A stretch of DNA of 7,654 nt from Lachnospiraceae bacterium (GCA_024690425.1 JAILCT010000028.1:1-7654), one strand, 5' to 3'; positions 1 through 7,006 are shown, numbered from the stretch's first letter. The notes: generated by a model from the sequence alone, not told the origin. A program made the numbers and translations.

Positions 1-654
1 TATCCTGCCGTCCTGAAGGTAGATTATACGGCCTGCGTGAAGGGCGACATTTGCATCATGGGTTACAAGAAGGACTGTCGTTCCTTTTTTGTTTATCTGC
101 TCGATTATTGAGACAACTTCCTGCGTGGATGAGGAATTAAGGGCGCCCGTAAGCTCATCTCCGAAGAGGATATCAGGGTGGTTGATCATGGCCCTGCATA
201 TGGCAGCTCTCTGAAGCTGCCCACCCGATACCTTACGGATATCGTGGTCCGCCACATGGTCTATCCCCATCTGTGCCATTAATTCCTTGGCCTCATCAAC
301 TATGTCCTTTCTTGAACGGTCGTTAAGCTGATAAGCCGGATACAGGATATTGTCCATTATATTAAGGTTCTTAAGAAAACCGGTCTTCTGGAAGACAAAC
401 CCCATCCTCTTAAGCCGCAGTTCCTGCATCTGCCTGGGATTAAGCTCCGACATGTCCGTCCCCTCGAAGATAACACTTCCCGATGTGGGCTTATCCATTC
501 CGCTTACACAGTAAAGCAGAGTCGACTTGCCGCAGCCCGACTGCCCCATCACGGCAGCGAACTCACCCTTCTTAATCGTAAGATCTATGTCCGTAAGCAC
601 GTTACCGTTACCGTAGTCCTTAGTTAATCTGTCTGCTCTGATAATATCGTTCAT
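1..654 (-). CDS. ABC transporter ATP-binding protein, MacB/LolD/BceA type (3' end cut by window edge)
   Basis: This is the cytoplasmic ATPase that powers the FtsX-type permease encoded just upstream. The 218 visible residues contain Walker A GQSGCGKST (37-45), a Q-loop in FVFQK (Q89), the signature VSGGQLQRA (142-150), Walker B ending in GDE (E167 as catalytic glutamate) and the switch histidine in VTHD (H199). All active-site elements are present, so it should be functional. The D-loop reads GALN rather than GALD, as in BceA-type exporters, and the usual DEPTG reads DELTG, a less common Pro-to-Leu change. The frame is open to base 1; family proteins run about 225-255 residues, so only a short C-terminal piece is missing. 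The ATG at 654 lies 8 bases after the permease stop, and its GAGGTGG site (658-664) overlaps that stop, which suggests translational coupling. The family assignment is firm; the substrate is unknown. Confidence 0.95.
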   Translation of the reverse strand, partial: MNDIIRADRLTKDYGNGNVLTDIDLTIKKGEFAAVMGQSGCGKSTLLYCVSGMDKPTSGSVIFEGTDMSELNPRQMQELRLKRMGFVFQKTGFLKNLNIMDNILYPAYQLNDRSRKDIVDEAKELMAQMGIDHVADHDIRKVSGGQLQRAAICRAMINHPDILFGDELTGALNSSSTQEVVSIIEQINKKGTTVLLVTHDANVALHAGRIIYLQDGRI

Positions 655-662
655 GGTCCACC

Positions 663-3023
663 TCACTTATTAAAGAATTCAACTACATCTATCCTGCTTA
701 TCTTCATGCATGAAGCCATGGCCGTTACGGCAAGTGCCGTTATAAGTCCTGCAGGTATCAAAAGACTTAACGCCGATATTTTGGCAAAGGAAATACTTGA
801 AATACCCAGTCCAAGCAGCGAGAAAAATCCGCTCACGATCCCCTCTCCCAAAAGTTCTGTCACAAACGTTCCCATAAGACATCCCAAAAGTGCCGGGATG
901 AGCATGGGATACAGTTCCTGTAAACGTATCGAAGAAAAGTCTATTCCCATCATTATCTTCTCTGCAAGCGCCGGTGCGTTCCTTGTAAGCCTTAGTTCCA
1001 TAAAGAGGAGCACCATAAGGACCGTGATCCCGATACCTATCACAAGGATCATGTAAACCGACTTCCCGAGCCTTCCCGTGGCACCTCCCAGAGTCTGGTC
1101 AAGGAAGCTGTCCATACTTTCGATGCTGTAACCCGCTCCAAGCTTATCCCTAAGGCTTTCCGCCAGAGCTTCACCGTCGGTCTCTCCAGTTATATCAACC
1201 TGATACGTGTACTTTTCCGCTTCAATTCCTGTAAAGTCACACATGGCCTTGGCTGTCCTGCCACCGCTTGTAACATCCTGATAAATCCCGCACAGCTGCA
1301 TATCATATTCATCCGTACCTGTATTGACTCTTACCGGGTCTCCGACCTGTTTTCCAAGCTCATCAGCCATAAGGGCCGACAGGGCTATATCCTTATCCGT
1401 CATGGGATATGATCCACTCAGGTACATGATCCCCTGTCCGGATGCGGGGCCCGAATCAATATGTACTCCCACAGCTTCACCCTCATTGTTAAGTGCCTGC
1501 AGGCGGACTCTTCTTAACTTGTCTGCTTTCTTAATATGTCCGCTTTTTATCTCACTTTCCAGTTCTTTTATCAGACGCGCATTCCTCTCTTCCAAGGCTT
1601 CACCCTGGTCTGCTTCAATGAGGAGGCTGCAGACAGGGCTTCCCATATATGTGACAAAATCCTTATCCTTCATGGTCTGCAGGGACCGAAGTGGTATCAT
1701 AATAAGTACTGTGGCAATGAGCATGAGAGCGAATATGATCCCGTATCCATGCCTTGCCTCATGTATTCCGATCAGAAGGTCGGGAGGAAGGGCGGGTGAC
1801 TTTGCAAGGCTGCCATCTACCCTCTTCTCCTTACCGAAGCCCCTGCCTGTAACCAGAAGATCAATTATCGTTCTGTGCCTGATCTTTGACAGAATCCTTC
1901 TTGCGCTTGCCTGTATGATAATATAGGTGAGCACAACAGATAAGATCGACAGAATATATCCGGCCACGGGTATCGGCTGCTTTCCGAAGTACCTGCTGAT
2001 ATGTCCCGTAAGAGCCGGTGCCGTAAGCAGGGATACAATAAATCCTGTCACACAGGCTGCAGTCATCAGTATCCTTATCTTCGTAAGATACAGGCCCCGT
2101 ATCCCCTTCTCAGGGATCCCTATCGACTTCATGGTGCCTATCTCGGTGATGTCATCCTCAAGCTCGGCCATGATCACATATTTAAGGCACATAAGGGCGA
2201 TCGTTATAAGCAGGACACCTGCCAGAACGAATACCATGGCAGTAAGTATGTCGGTAAGTGCACTTAACAGAAACATTATGGTATAAGTGATCGCCTGCCC
2301 GTTTCGGGGAAGGGCCGGGCTGTATTGTTCATACTCGGTCTGATAAGATGCAGCCAGCGAACTGTCCGTGAAATAGGCTTCGATAAGGTACTCCGTCTCA
2401 CCCACCCTGCCAAGCATCCTTTCAAAGTCATCATCGCTTATGAGAAACCTTGTCGATGAACACATGGTCGAATTCATCATAGCATCATGCACCGCCGCCG
2501 ATACCCTGAATTCATACACCGCACCATCCGACTCGACTGTGATCACATCTCCGTACGATATATCGTACATATCAAGGATGATAACAGGAACTCCGATCTC
2601 TCCCCGCGAAACCCTTGCGGGATTACGTTCATCATCAAGAAGCACATCATATCCGTCATTCTGCCTTACAAGGCTTATATCAAGCCTGCAGTCAGCCAGA
2701 GTATAAGCACCTGCCCTACCCCTAATGGTAACATCCTCACCATGCACATCAATCATCGGAATGATCTGAGAATGCGTAAGCCCCTGAAAGCCTTCATTAA
2801 ACTCCTCTATATCATCTGTATCCGGCTCCCCCATATGCATCTGCAGAAAGTGGGGCGGCCGGGCTGCTTCATACATGGAACTGATGGAAGTAAAAAGCTG
2901 CGTGAGCATGAGTGCGACCAGGGATGCGATAAGAACGGACATGAACATAAAAGCGTACAGGATCGCATTCTTCCATCCCTTTTTCGCAAAGTCATTTTTA
3001 AGTATCTTCATATGCATGTTCAT
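663..3023 (-). CDS. ABC transporter permease, two FtsX domains (MacB/BceB-like exporter)
   Basis: This is a 786-residue membrane permease with a duplicated layout: a helix at about 19-43, an extracellular domain at about 45-245, three helices (about 256-289, 318-338, 351-375), then a helix at about 427-447, a second extracellular domain at about 450-650, and three last helices (about 655-678, 705-722, 751-773). The segment EIGTMKSIGI (about 294-303) after the second helix is the typical FtsX coupling motif. Such permeases act with one LolD/MacB-like ATPase, here the next gene, and usually move peptides, lipids or drugs by mechanotransmission; the substrate here is unknown. I chose the ATG at 3021-3023 because GAGAGG sits 8 bases before it. 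The in-frame ATG at 3048-3050 would add nine residues but has no ribosome binding site. It lies 73 bases after the tetR-type gene, probably in the same operon. Confidence 0.93.
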   Translation of the reverse strand: MNMHMKILKNDFAKKGWKNAILYAFMFMSVLIASLVALMLTQLFTSISSMYEAARPPHFLQMHMGEPDTDDIEEFNEGFQGLTHSQIIPMIDVHGEDVTIRGRAGAYTLADCRLDISLVRQNDGYDVLLDDERNPARVSRGEIGVPVIILDMYDISYGDVITVESDGAVYEFRVSAAVHDAMMNSTMCSSTRFLISDDDFERMLGRVGETEYLIEAYFTDSSLAASYQTEYEQYSPALPRNGQAITYTIMFLLSALTDILTAMVFVLAGVLLITIALMCLKYVIMAELEDDITEIGTMKSIGIPEKGIRGLYLTKIRILMTAACVTGFIVSLLTAPALTGHISRYFGKQPIPVAGYILSILSVVLTYIIIQASARRILSKIRHRTIIDLLVTGRGFGKEKRVDGSLAKSPALPPDLLIGIHEARHGYGIIFALMLIATVLIMIPLRSLQTMKDKDFVTYMGSPVCSLLIEADQGEALEERNARLIKELESEIKSGHIKKADKLRRVRLQALNNEGEAVGVHIDSGPASGQGIMYLSGSYPMTDKDIALSALMADELGKQVGDPVRVNTGTDEYDMQLCGIYQDVTSGGRTAKAMCDFTGIEAEKYTYQVDITGETDGEALAESLRDKLGAGYSIESMDSFLDQTLGGATGRLGKSVYMILVIGIGITVLMVLLFMELRLTRNAPALAEKIMMGIDFSSIRLQELYPMLIPALLGCLMGTFVTELLGEGIVSGFFSLLGLGISSISFAKISALSLLIPAGLITALAVTAMASCMKISRIDVVEFFNK

Positions 3024-3031
3024 ACAGCAAA

Positions 3032-3037
3032 CCTCTC
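3032..3037 (-). promoter_or_regulatory. Ribosome binding site fixing the permease start
   Basis: On the minus strand this reads GAGAGG and lies 8 bases before the ATG at 3021-3023. No purine-rich site precedes the alternative ATG at 3048-3050, so this site decides the start in favour of the shorter protein. Confidence 0.75.
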
Positions 3038-3071
3038 TATTATCTGACATAGCAAACTTATTTAAGCAGCC

Positions 3072-3100
3072 GTTATAATTTAGCGGGCATAAGGTATCAG
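3072..3100 (-). promoter_or_regulatory. Weak candidate internal promoter before the permease
   Basis: On the minus strand CTGATA (3095-3100, 4 of 6 to the -35 consensus), a 17-base spacer and TATAAC (3072-3077, 5 of 6 to the -10 consensus) lie across the end of the TetR gene and the 73-base gap before the permease. It could give the ABC genes expression of their own. The -35 is poor and such matches arise by chance, so this is only a suggestion. Confidence 0.25.
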
Positions 3101-3711
3101 AACAGCTGTCTTACAAAATCAAAAGTTCCGTTCCTGGCACCGAGCATTCTCTCGATAATGACGATAAAGCCGTCTATCCTCTCCTGTTGCATATCGGCTT
3201 CGATAAGATCACTGCCGTCGAAAGCGACAAGGACATAGACCATGATCATTTCAATGGTCTGCTCGGGATATTTGCAGTCAAAGAGTCCCTCATCCACCCC
3301 TTCTCGCACGAGGTCCGCAAGGATAGGCCCCGCTTCCCGGACCACCATGGCGCGTGATTTTTCATGCATGAGCACGTTCCTTGGCTGGTGCATGATCTCA
3401 ATAATGTCTTCGCCGCCTATGCTGTTCGCATTAAGGGACAACATCACCTTAAGGAGCCTCTCGTATACCGGTGCGTCCGCAGCCGCGCAGGTCCTGGCAG
3501 CGGATATGAGCCGCCTGCCCATACGCTCGACCATCGCATCAAGTATCTCTTCCTTGGATGCGAAATGATAATACAGGGTTCCCTTGGCAATACCCACCTT
3601 ATTCATGATGTCTGTCGTGGTCGTTTCTTCGTACCCCTTGGTCGAAAAAAGCTCAGCCGCGGCATCCATTATTTCCTCTCTTCTTTCTTCAGCACTCTTC
3701 GATTCTGCCAT
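3097..3711 (-). CDS. TetR/AcrR-family transcriptional regulator
   Basis: This is a 204-residue DNA-binding protein, the usual TetR-family length. The N-terminal helix-turn-helix is clear: EIMDAAAELFSTKGYEETT (about 13-31) leads into TDIMNKVGIAKGTLYYHFASKEE, with the recognition helix at about 41-50 holding the hallmark GTLYYHF. The C-terminal part (about 60-204) is the variable helical ligand-binding and dimerisation domain and does not reveal the ligand. Family members mostly repress their own operon until a small molecule binds. A perfect 17-base palindrome just after the operon promoter (5048-5064) is the natural operator candidate. The start at 3711 has AGAGGA (3715-3720) before it and overlaps the end of the MFS gene by 23 bases, so the two are co-transcribed and probably coupled in translation. 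Repression and autoregulation are inferred from position. Confidence 0.95.
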   Translation of the reverse strand: MAESKSAEERREEIMDAAAELFSTKGYEETTTTDIMNKVGIAKGTLYYHFASKEEILDAMVERMGRRLISAARTCAAADAPVYERLLKVMLSLNANSIGGEDIIEIMHQPRNVLMHEKSRAMVVREAGPILADLVREGVDEGLFDCKYPEQTIEMIMVYVLVAFDGSDLIEADMQQERIDGFIVIIERMLGARNGTFDFVRQLF

Positions 3712-4969
3712 AATTCCTCTCCCCCTCCAGCCTTCTTATGTCCTTATTGAAATATATAGATATGGAAATTACCGCCATGATAAGGCCCGATGCCATTATC
3801 GTGATCCCGGCTCCCCGGCCTACACCCTGTCCGGTCCATCCTGCCACCGCATCGGCCAGTACTCCGAAAAGACCGTAAGCAACAACATATCCAAGCTGTG
3901 ATATGAAGCCTATAACTCCCCATGCCCTGCCCTGAAGCTCATCGGGAATATTGGTGCGGGTCAGGTAGTCAAGACAGGAATTCGCGAAGGGAAGCATGAA
4001 GAAAAATGCAAATCCCGCAGCGGTTATCATCGGAATATATTCACGCATCCCAAAGACGATCATTGCTAACCCGCAGCCGCATAATGAAGTGGACAGGAAC
4101 CTGACATACCCACCCTTTATTCCGCGAATTCCCAGCAATACGCCGGATACGAGCATTCCGGATGCACACACCGTTTCCGTGATACCAAGTGTCTTACTGT
4201 CGGCAAAATCAAGGATCATGGGCTCGGATAATATCTGTATCGCACCCATAAAGAGCGTTACACCCGATGTCATCAACACAAGGAGCAGTATTCCCCTGTT
4301 CCCGGTAACCGTGGCCCATCCTTCCTTAAGGTCGGTCATAAAGGATGTTGTATGCTCTTCCTTCTTAGTCTCAAGATGGCTCCTTACTATAAGGGTTGCG
4401 ATGACCGTCAGGAAGAAGGTACATATATCGATCACAAGCAGGATGCTTATATCCGCTACTGCCAGTAAAAGTCCCGCAATAAGCGGTGATATAAGGTATC
4501 TGGCGCTTCCGGCAAGCCCCACTATCCCGCTTGCCTTGGTGTATTCATCCTTATCAAGAAGGTCCGTGATCGTGGCCCTGTATGCAGGCTCAAGCAGGGC
4601 TGAGAATATTGAGCTTACAGTCACTCCGATACATATCTGTGTAAGGGATGCTCCACCCCTGAGCATACAGATGAAGATATAAATGATGCCTATTGCCGAG
4701 CAGCCGTCACCGATGATCATAAGGAGCCGCCTGTCCATCCTGTCGGCAAGCACTCCTGCCGGAACGCTCAGCAGAAGGGTCGGCAGAAACGCAAGCAGGG
4801 CAACAAGAGCCGTAGCCGATGCGGACCCTGTCATCCTGAATACATAAACGCTGAGTCCGAAGCTTGTCAGTCCTCCGCCTATTGATGATATAAGCTCACC
4901 ACTCCACAGAAGCATAAACTTGCCGAAATTGCTTTTCTTAACTTTATTATCCGTTACATTGCTTTCCAT
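3689..4969 (-). CDS. MFS transporter, DHA3 (MefA-like) efflux type
   Basis: This is a 426-residue secondary transporter of the major facilitator superfamily with about 12 hydrophobic segments. The motif A loop between helices 2 and 3 is clear: GVLADRMDRR at about 72-81. The start LLWSGELISSIGGGLTSFGL, the LLDKDEYTKASGI segment near 137-149 and the central charged loop near 199-216 resemble the DHA3 branch, which includes macrolide exporters such as MefA and other drug or siderophore exporters. Placement in that branch is from family likeness; the substrate cannot be read from sequence. It is the first gene after the promoter at 5075-5103, with a leader of about 100 bases. GAGGAA ends 6-7 bases before the ATG at 4967-4969. 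Its end overlaps the TetR-family gene by 23 bases, so pump and sensor are made together. Confidence 0.93.
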   Translation of the reverse strand: MESNVTDNKVKKSNFGKFMLLWSGELISSIGGGLTSFGLSVYVFRMTGSASATALVALLAFLPTLLLSVPAGVLADRMDRRLLMIIGDGCSAIGIIYIFICMLRGGASLTQICIGVTVSSIFSALLEPAYRATITDLLDKDEYTKASGIVGLAGSARYLISPLIAGLLLAVADISILLVIDICTFFLTVIATLIVRSHLETKKEEHTTSFMTDLKEGWATVTGNRGILLLVLMTSGVTLFMGAIQILSEPMILDFADSKTLGITETVCASGMLVSGVLLGIRGIKGGYVRFLSTSLCGCGLAMIVFGMREYIPMITAAGFAFFFMLPFANSCLDYLTRTNIPDELQGRAWGVIGFISQLGYVVAYGLFGVLADAVAGWTGQGVGRGAGITIMASGLIMAVISISIYFNKDIRRLEGERNYGRIEEC

Positions 4970-5024
4970 TATCGTTCCTCTTCCTCTCTTCGGCCTTTCT
5001 CGACAGGCTTACCATATCAGCCGG

Positions 5025-5036
5025 AACATATATGTT
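5025..5036. repeat. 12-base perfect palindrome in the MFS leader
   Basis: AACATATATGTT is a perfect palindrome about 56 bases before the MFS start and 11 bases downstream, in transcription, of the larger palindrome. It could be a second protein-binding site or chance in an A/T-rich stretch. A 9-base direct repeat, TTTCTCGAC on the plus strand, flanks it at 4996-5004 and 5041-5049. Confidence 0.3.
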
Positions 5037-5047
5037 TCATTTTCTCG

Positions 5048-5064
5048 ACCGACCGTCGGTCGGT
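5048..5064. promoter_or_regulatory. Palindromic operator candidate for the TetR-family repressor
   Basis: ACCGACCGTCGGTCGGT is a perfect 8-1-8 inverted repeat. It begins 10 bases downstream of the -10 element at 5075-5080 and covers roughly +4 to +20 of the predicted transcript, where a bound dimer would block initiation or promoter escape. Length and symmetry fit TetR-family operators. The only regulator gene visible is the TetR-family gene in this operon, so I assign the site to it by inference. It could also fold as a GC-rich hairpin at the 5' end of the RNA. Confidence 0.75.
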
Positions 5065-5074
5065 TTCTGGTTAA

Positions 5075-5103
5075 AGAATACACCTTCTCCGCATAAATGT
5101 CAA
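5075..5103 (-). promoter_or_regulatory. Sigma-A type promoter of the MFS-tetR-ABC operon
   Basis: On the minus strand the -35 is TTGACA (5098-5103, 6 of 6), the spacer is exactly 17 bases, and the -10 is TATTCT (5075-5080, 4 of 6). Transcription should start near 5068, giving a leader of about 100 bases before the MFS gene. A second TTGACA lies about 30 bases further upstream, with no matching -10. Confidence 0.8.
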
Positions 5104-5160
5104 GCCATGTTTTCTTCCCTGCCATGTCAACCCTCAATTTCTCCCTTCCATGCCAAAGGC

Positions 5161-5370
5161 TTACCTCGTAAAATATATGATCCCGCATATCATATATATG
5201 AACCATATCAACAGAATGATCGTTCCGATCGCCGGATTCCCTGCAAAAACCAGCATGTTGAATCCCAGCCAGCATAATATGCCGCCACCCACTCCTGCCA
5301 TCATGCCCCGGAGTGTATCCTCTCCAATCCTCTTATTACTGCCCTTACAATACTCAGTATACATCCTCAT
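5161..5370 (-). CDS. Small two-helix membrane protein, function unknown
   Basis: I do not recognise a family. The 69-residue product has a basic N-terminal tail (R2, K9, K13, R14, R21), a glycine-rich first helix at about 22-43 (GMMAGVGGGILCWLGF) and a second at about 47-67, with a final arginine. The positive-inside rule puts both ends in the cytoplasm. The ATG at 5368-5370 is chosen because GGGAGGTG (5376-5383) stands just before it; a longer version from a GTG at 5422-5424 has no ribosome binding site and would run through the hairpin. It lies 75 bases after the flotillin gene and 57 bases before the next -35 element. That ribosome binding site is also the 3' arm of a strong terminator-like hairpin, so expression may need read-through and opening of the structure. 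The hydrophobic pattern and good Shine-Dalgarno favour a real gene. Confidence 0.65.
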   Translation of the reverse strand: MRMYTEYCKGSNKRIGEDTLRGMMAGVGGGILCWLGFNMLVFAGNPAIGTIILLIWFIYMICGIIYFTR

Positions 5371-5419
5371 AAAAACACCTCCCGCATCTGATGGTAACAT
5401 CATATCAGACGGGGAGGTG
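5371..5419 (-). terminator. Terminator-like hairpin after the flotillin gene, overlapping the small gene's ribosome binding site
   Basis: In the minus-strand RNA, CACCTCCC (5412-5419) pairs with GGGAGGTG (5376-5383). Past one bulged C, a C-G and a G-U pair, TCTGAT (5404-5409) pairs with ATCAGA (5387-5392), closing an 11-base loop. The stem is about 16 pairs with GC pairs at its base, and TTTTT (5371-5375) follows at once: the form of an intrinsic terminator, 27 bases after the flotillin stop. The T-run is short and runs straight into the ATG of the small membrane-protein gene, whose Shine-Dalgarno is fully paired in the stem. It may therefore also act as a translational or attenuation control. 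Confidence 0.75.
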
Positions 5420-5445
5420 ATCACGTGTCCAATAATAAGGACTGT

Positions 5446-6990
5446 TTATTCCGTTTCTTTAGCCTGTCTTGTTTCCTTTACGGTACCGTCCACATGTACG
5501 TTCATCGCATTCCCTGACAGGTTCACATTTCTGTTGACCTTGGCATCATATGTACCGGCTCTCATGATCTCGGTAAAGTCAACTCCAGTGGCTTCGCTCA
5601 TGGTGTCAAACACCTGCTTCATGACTATAGGCATGTTGCCCGATATCTGGCTGGCCCCATTGCTGCCATCACTCGTACCGTAGATATTGATCTTATCGAT
5701 CTGAGAAAGAGGCTTGGCTATCTCGGCTGCCATCTGCGGCATGATCTTTATCATCATCTCTGCCATTGCGGCTCCATTGTATTTCTTGTATGCTTCCGCC
5801 TTCTTCTCCATTGCTTCGGCTTCCGCAAGACCCTTGGCCTTAATGGCTTCGGCTTCCGCAAGGCCCTTGGCTGCTATACCTGCAGCTTCCGCATCATATT
5901 TGGCCTTAATACCGGCTGCTTCCTGCTCGGCGGCATATTTCTGGGCTTCTGCCTGTGCCTTCTTGGCTTCGGCGGCCTTCTCCTGCTCGTATTTCTCGGC
6001 TTCGGCATTCTTCTGGCGCTTTACAAGGTCTGCCTCGGCCGACTTTTCTGCGCGGTATTTCTCGGCATCTGCCTGCTTCTCGATCTGTGCTGCAAGTTCC
6101 TGCTGCTTAACGCTTACCTCGCGTTCCTTAAGTTCTGCTTCGCGCTCTGCCTTGGCGATCTGGGCATTAACGGTTGCCGTCTGGATCGACTTTTCCTGTT
6201 CCTGCTTCTGGATCTCGTATGCGGCATCGGCTTCTGCGTTCTTGGTATCGGCTTCCTTCTTAAGTTCAGCCTGCTTAATGGCAAGGGCATTGTTCTTCTC
6301 GGCTATCTCGGTCTGGGCAAGGACCCTTGCATCATTGGCTGCCTTATCGGCCTCGGCCTGTGCAATTGCCACATCCCTGTCGGCCTGTGCCTTGGCTATT
6401 GCGGCATCTTTCTTGATCTTGGCGGTATTATCCATACCCAGGTCACTTATCAGGCCGTTCTCATCCGTAACATTCTGGATGTTACAGGAGAGGATCTCGA
6501 TACCTAACTTGTTCATATCCCTGGAAGCCTTCTCCATTACCTGATCGGAGAAAGAATCCCTGTCGGTGTTTATCGTCTTAAGGGCCAGCGTGCCGATGAT
6601 CTCACGCATGTTACCCTGAAGGGAATCTTTAAGGTCTTCGGTGATCTGTGCCGGTGTCTTGTTAAGGAAGTTCTTGGCAGCTAACTGGATCGCTTCCGGA
6701 TCGGTTCCTATCCTGACCTTGGCCACCGCATCAACGTTCACATTGATAAAGTCATTCGTGGGCACTGACTGCTCGGTCTTGATGTCAACTGTCATCTGCC
6801 CCAGATACAGCCGGTCAACCCTCTCCAGGAAGGGTATCTTGATACCTGCACGGCCGATAAGTATACGTGGTTTGTTACGCATACCCGATATGATGAAAGC
6901 CTTATCCGGCGGTGCCTTAACGTAGCCGGCAGCTACAACGATCATCAGAAAGGCAACGATCGCAATGATTATGATAGTTGTGAAGTTCAT
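5446..6990 (-). CDS. floT: Flotillin-family (SPFH domain) membrane scaffold protein
   Basis: This is a 514-residue flotillin, the usual bacterial size. A hydrophobic anchor at about 4-22 is followed by the SPFH/band-7 domain at about 23-195, starting GYVKAPPDKAFIISGM. Next is a long Ala/Glu/Lys/Gln-rich coiled coil at about 190-405, the flotillin domain, ending in an 11-residue tandem repeat. The tail at about 406-514 has YGTSDGSNG and the segment PIVMKQVFDTMSEATGVDF. Flotillins oligomerise on the inner face of the membrane and organise microdomains that affect fluidity, secretion and signalling; that role is family knowledge. AGGAGG lies 5 bases before the ATG at 6988-6990. The NfeD-type partner (YuaF in Bacillus) often next to it is not adjacent here; an unrelated 69-residue membrane protein follows instead. 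The symbol follows Bacillus FloT (YuaG) and is by likeness. Confidence 0.93.
   Translation of the reverse strand: MNFTTIIIIAIVAFLMIVVAAGYVKAPPDKAFIISGMRNKPRILIGRAGIKIPFLERVDRLYLGQMTVDIKTEQSVPTNDFINVNVDAVAKVRIGTDPEAIQLAAKNFLNKTPAQITEDLKDSLQGNMREIIGTLALKTINTDRDSFSDQVMEKASRDMNKLGIEILSCNIQNVTDENGLISDLGMDNTAKIKKDAAIAKAQADRDVAIAQAEADKAANDARVLAQTEIAEKNNALAIKQAELKKEADTKNAEADAAYEIQKQEQEKSIQTATVNAQIAKAEREAELKEREVSVKQQELAAQIEKQADAEKYRAEKSAEADLVKRQKNAEAEKYEQEKAAEAKKAQAEAQKYAAEQEAAGIKAKYDAEAAGIAAKGLAEAEAIKAKGLAEAEAMEKKAEAYKKYNGAAMAEMMIKIMPQMAAEIAKPLSQIDKINIYGTSDGSNGASQISGNMPIVMKQVFDTMSEATGVDFTEIMRAGTYDAKVNRNVNLSGNAMNVHVDGTVKETRQAKETE
5813..5871. repeat. 33-base tandem repeat in the flotillin coiled coil
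   Basis: Two 26-base copies (5813-5838 and 5846-5871) differ at one base and start 33 bases apart, that is 11 codons. They encode AKGLAEAEAIK followed by AKGLAEAEAME near residues 374-395. An 11-residue period fits a hendecad-like coiled coil. The near-identity at DNA level suggests a recent duplication or a site of slippage. Confidence 0.8.
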
Positions 6991-7006
6991 AGCATCCTCC
7001 TCTTCC

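Noticed and set aside
3024..3050. Longer permease start at the ATG of 3048-3050
   Set aside because: No ribosome binding site precedes it, whereas GAGAGG stands 8 bases before the ATG at 3021-3023.
3996..4682. Plus-strand frame of 228 codons
   Set aside because: Antisense of the MFS gene, which has clear transporter motifs. The predicted product is low-complexity and unrecognisable.
4991..5006. GCCT/AGGC short hairpin in the MFS leader as a riboswitch or attenuator
   Set aside because: Only four pairs, no T-run and no recognisable riboswitch core; most likely chance.
5009..5275. Minus-strand frame of 88 codons across the promoter and operator
   Set aside because: It overlaps the small membrane-protein gene in another frame and runs through a near-consensus promoter and palindrome. 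The product has no membrane or domain pattern.
5371..5424. Longer small-protein start at GTG 5422-5424
   Set aside because: No Shine-Dalgarno, and the added residues would be coded by the terminator-like hairpin.
5714..6544. Long plus-strand frame of 276 codons, Ala/Ser-rich
   Set aside because: It is the antisense of the Ala/Glu-rich flotillin coiled coil, where GCN/GAR codons rarely give stops on the other strand. It has no plausible ribosome binding site or recognisable domain.
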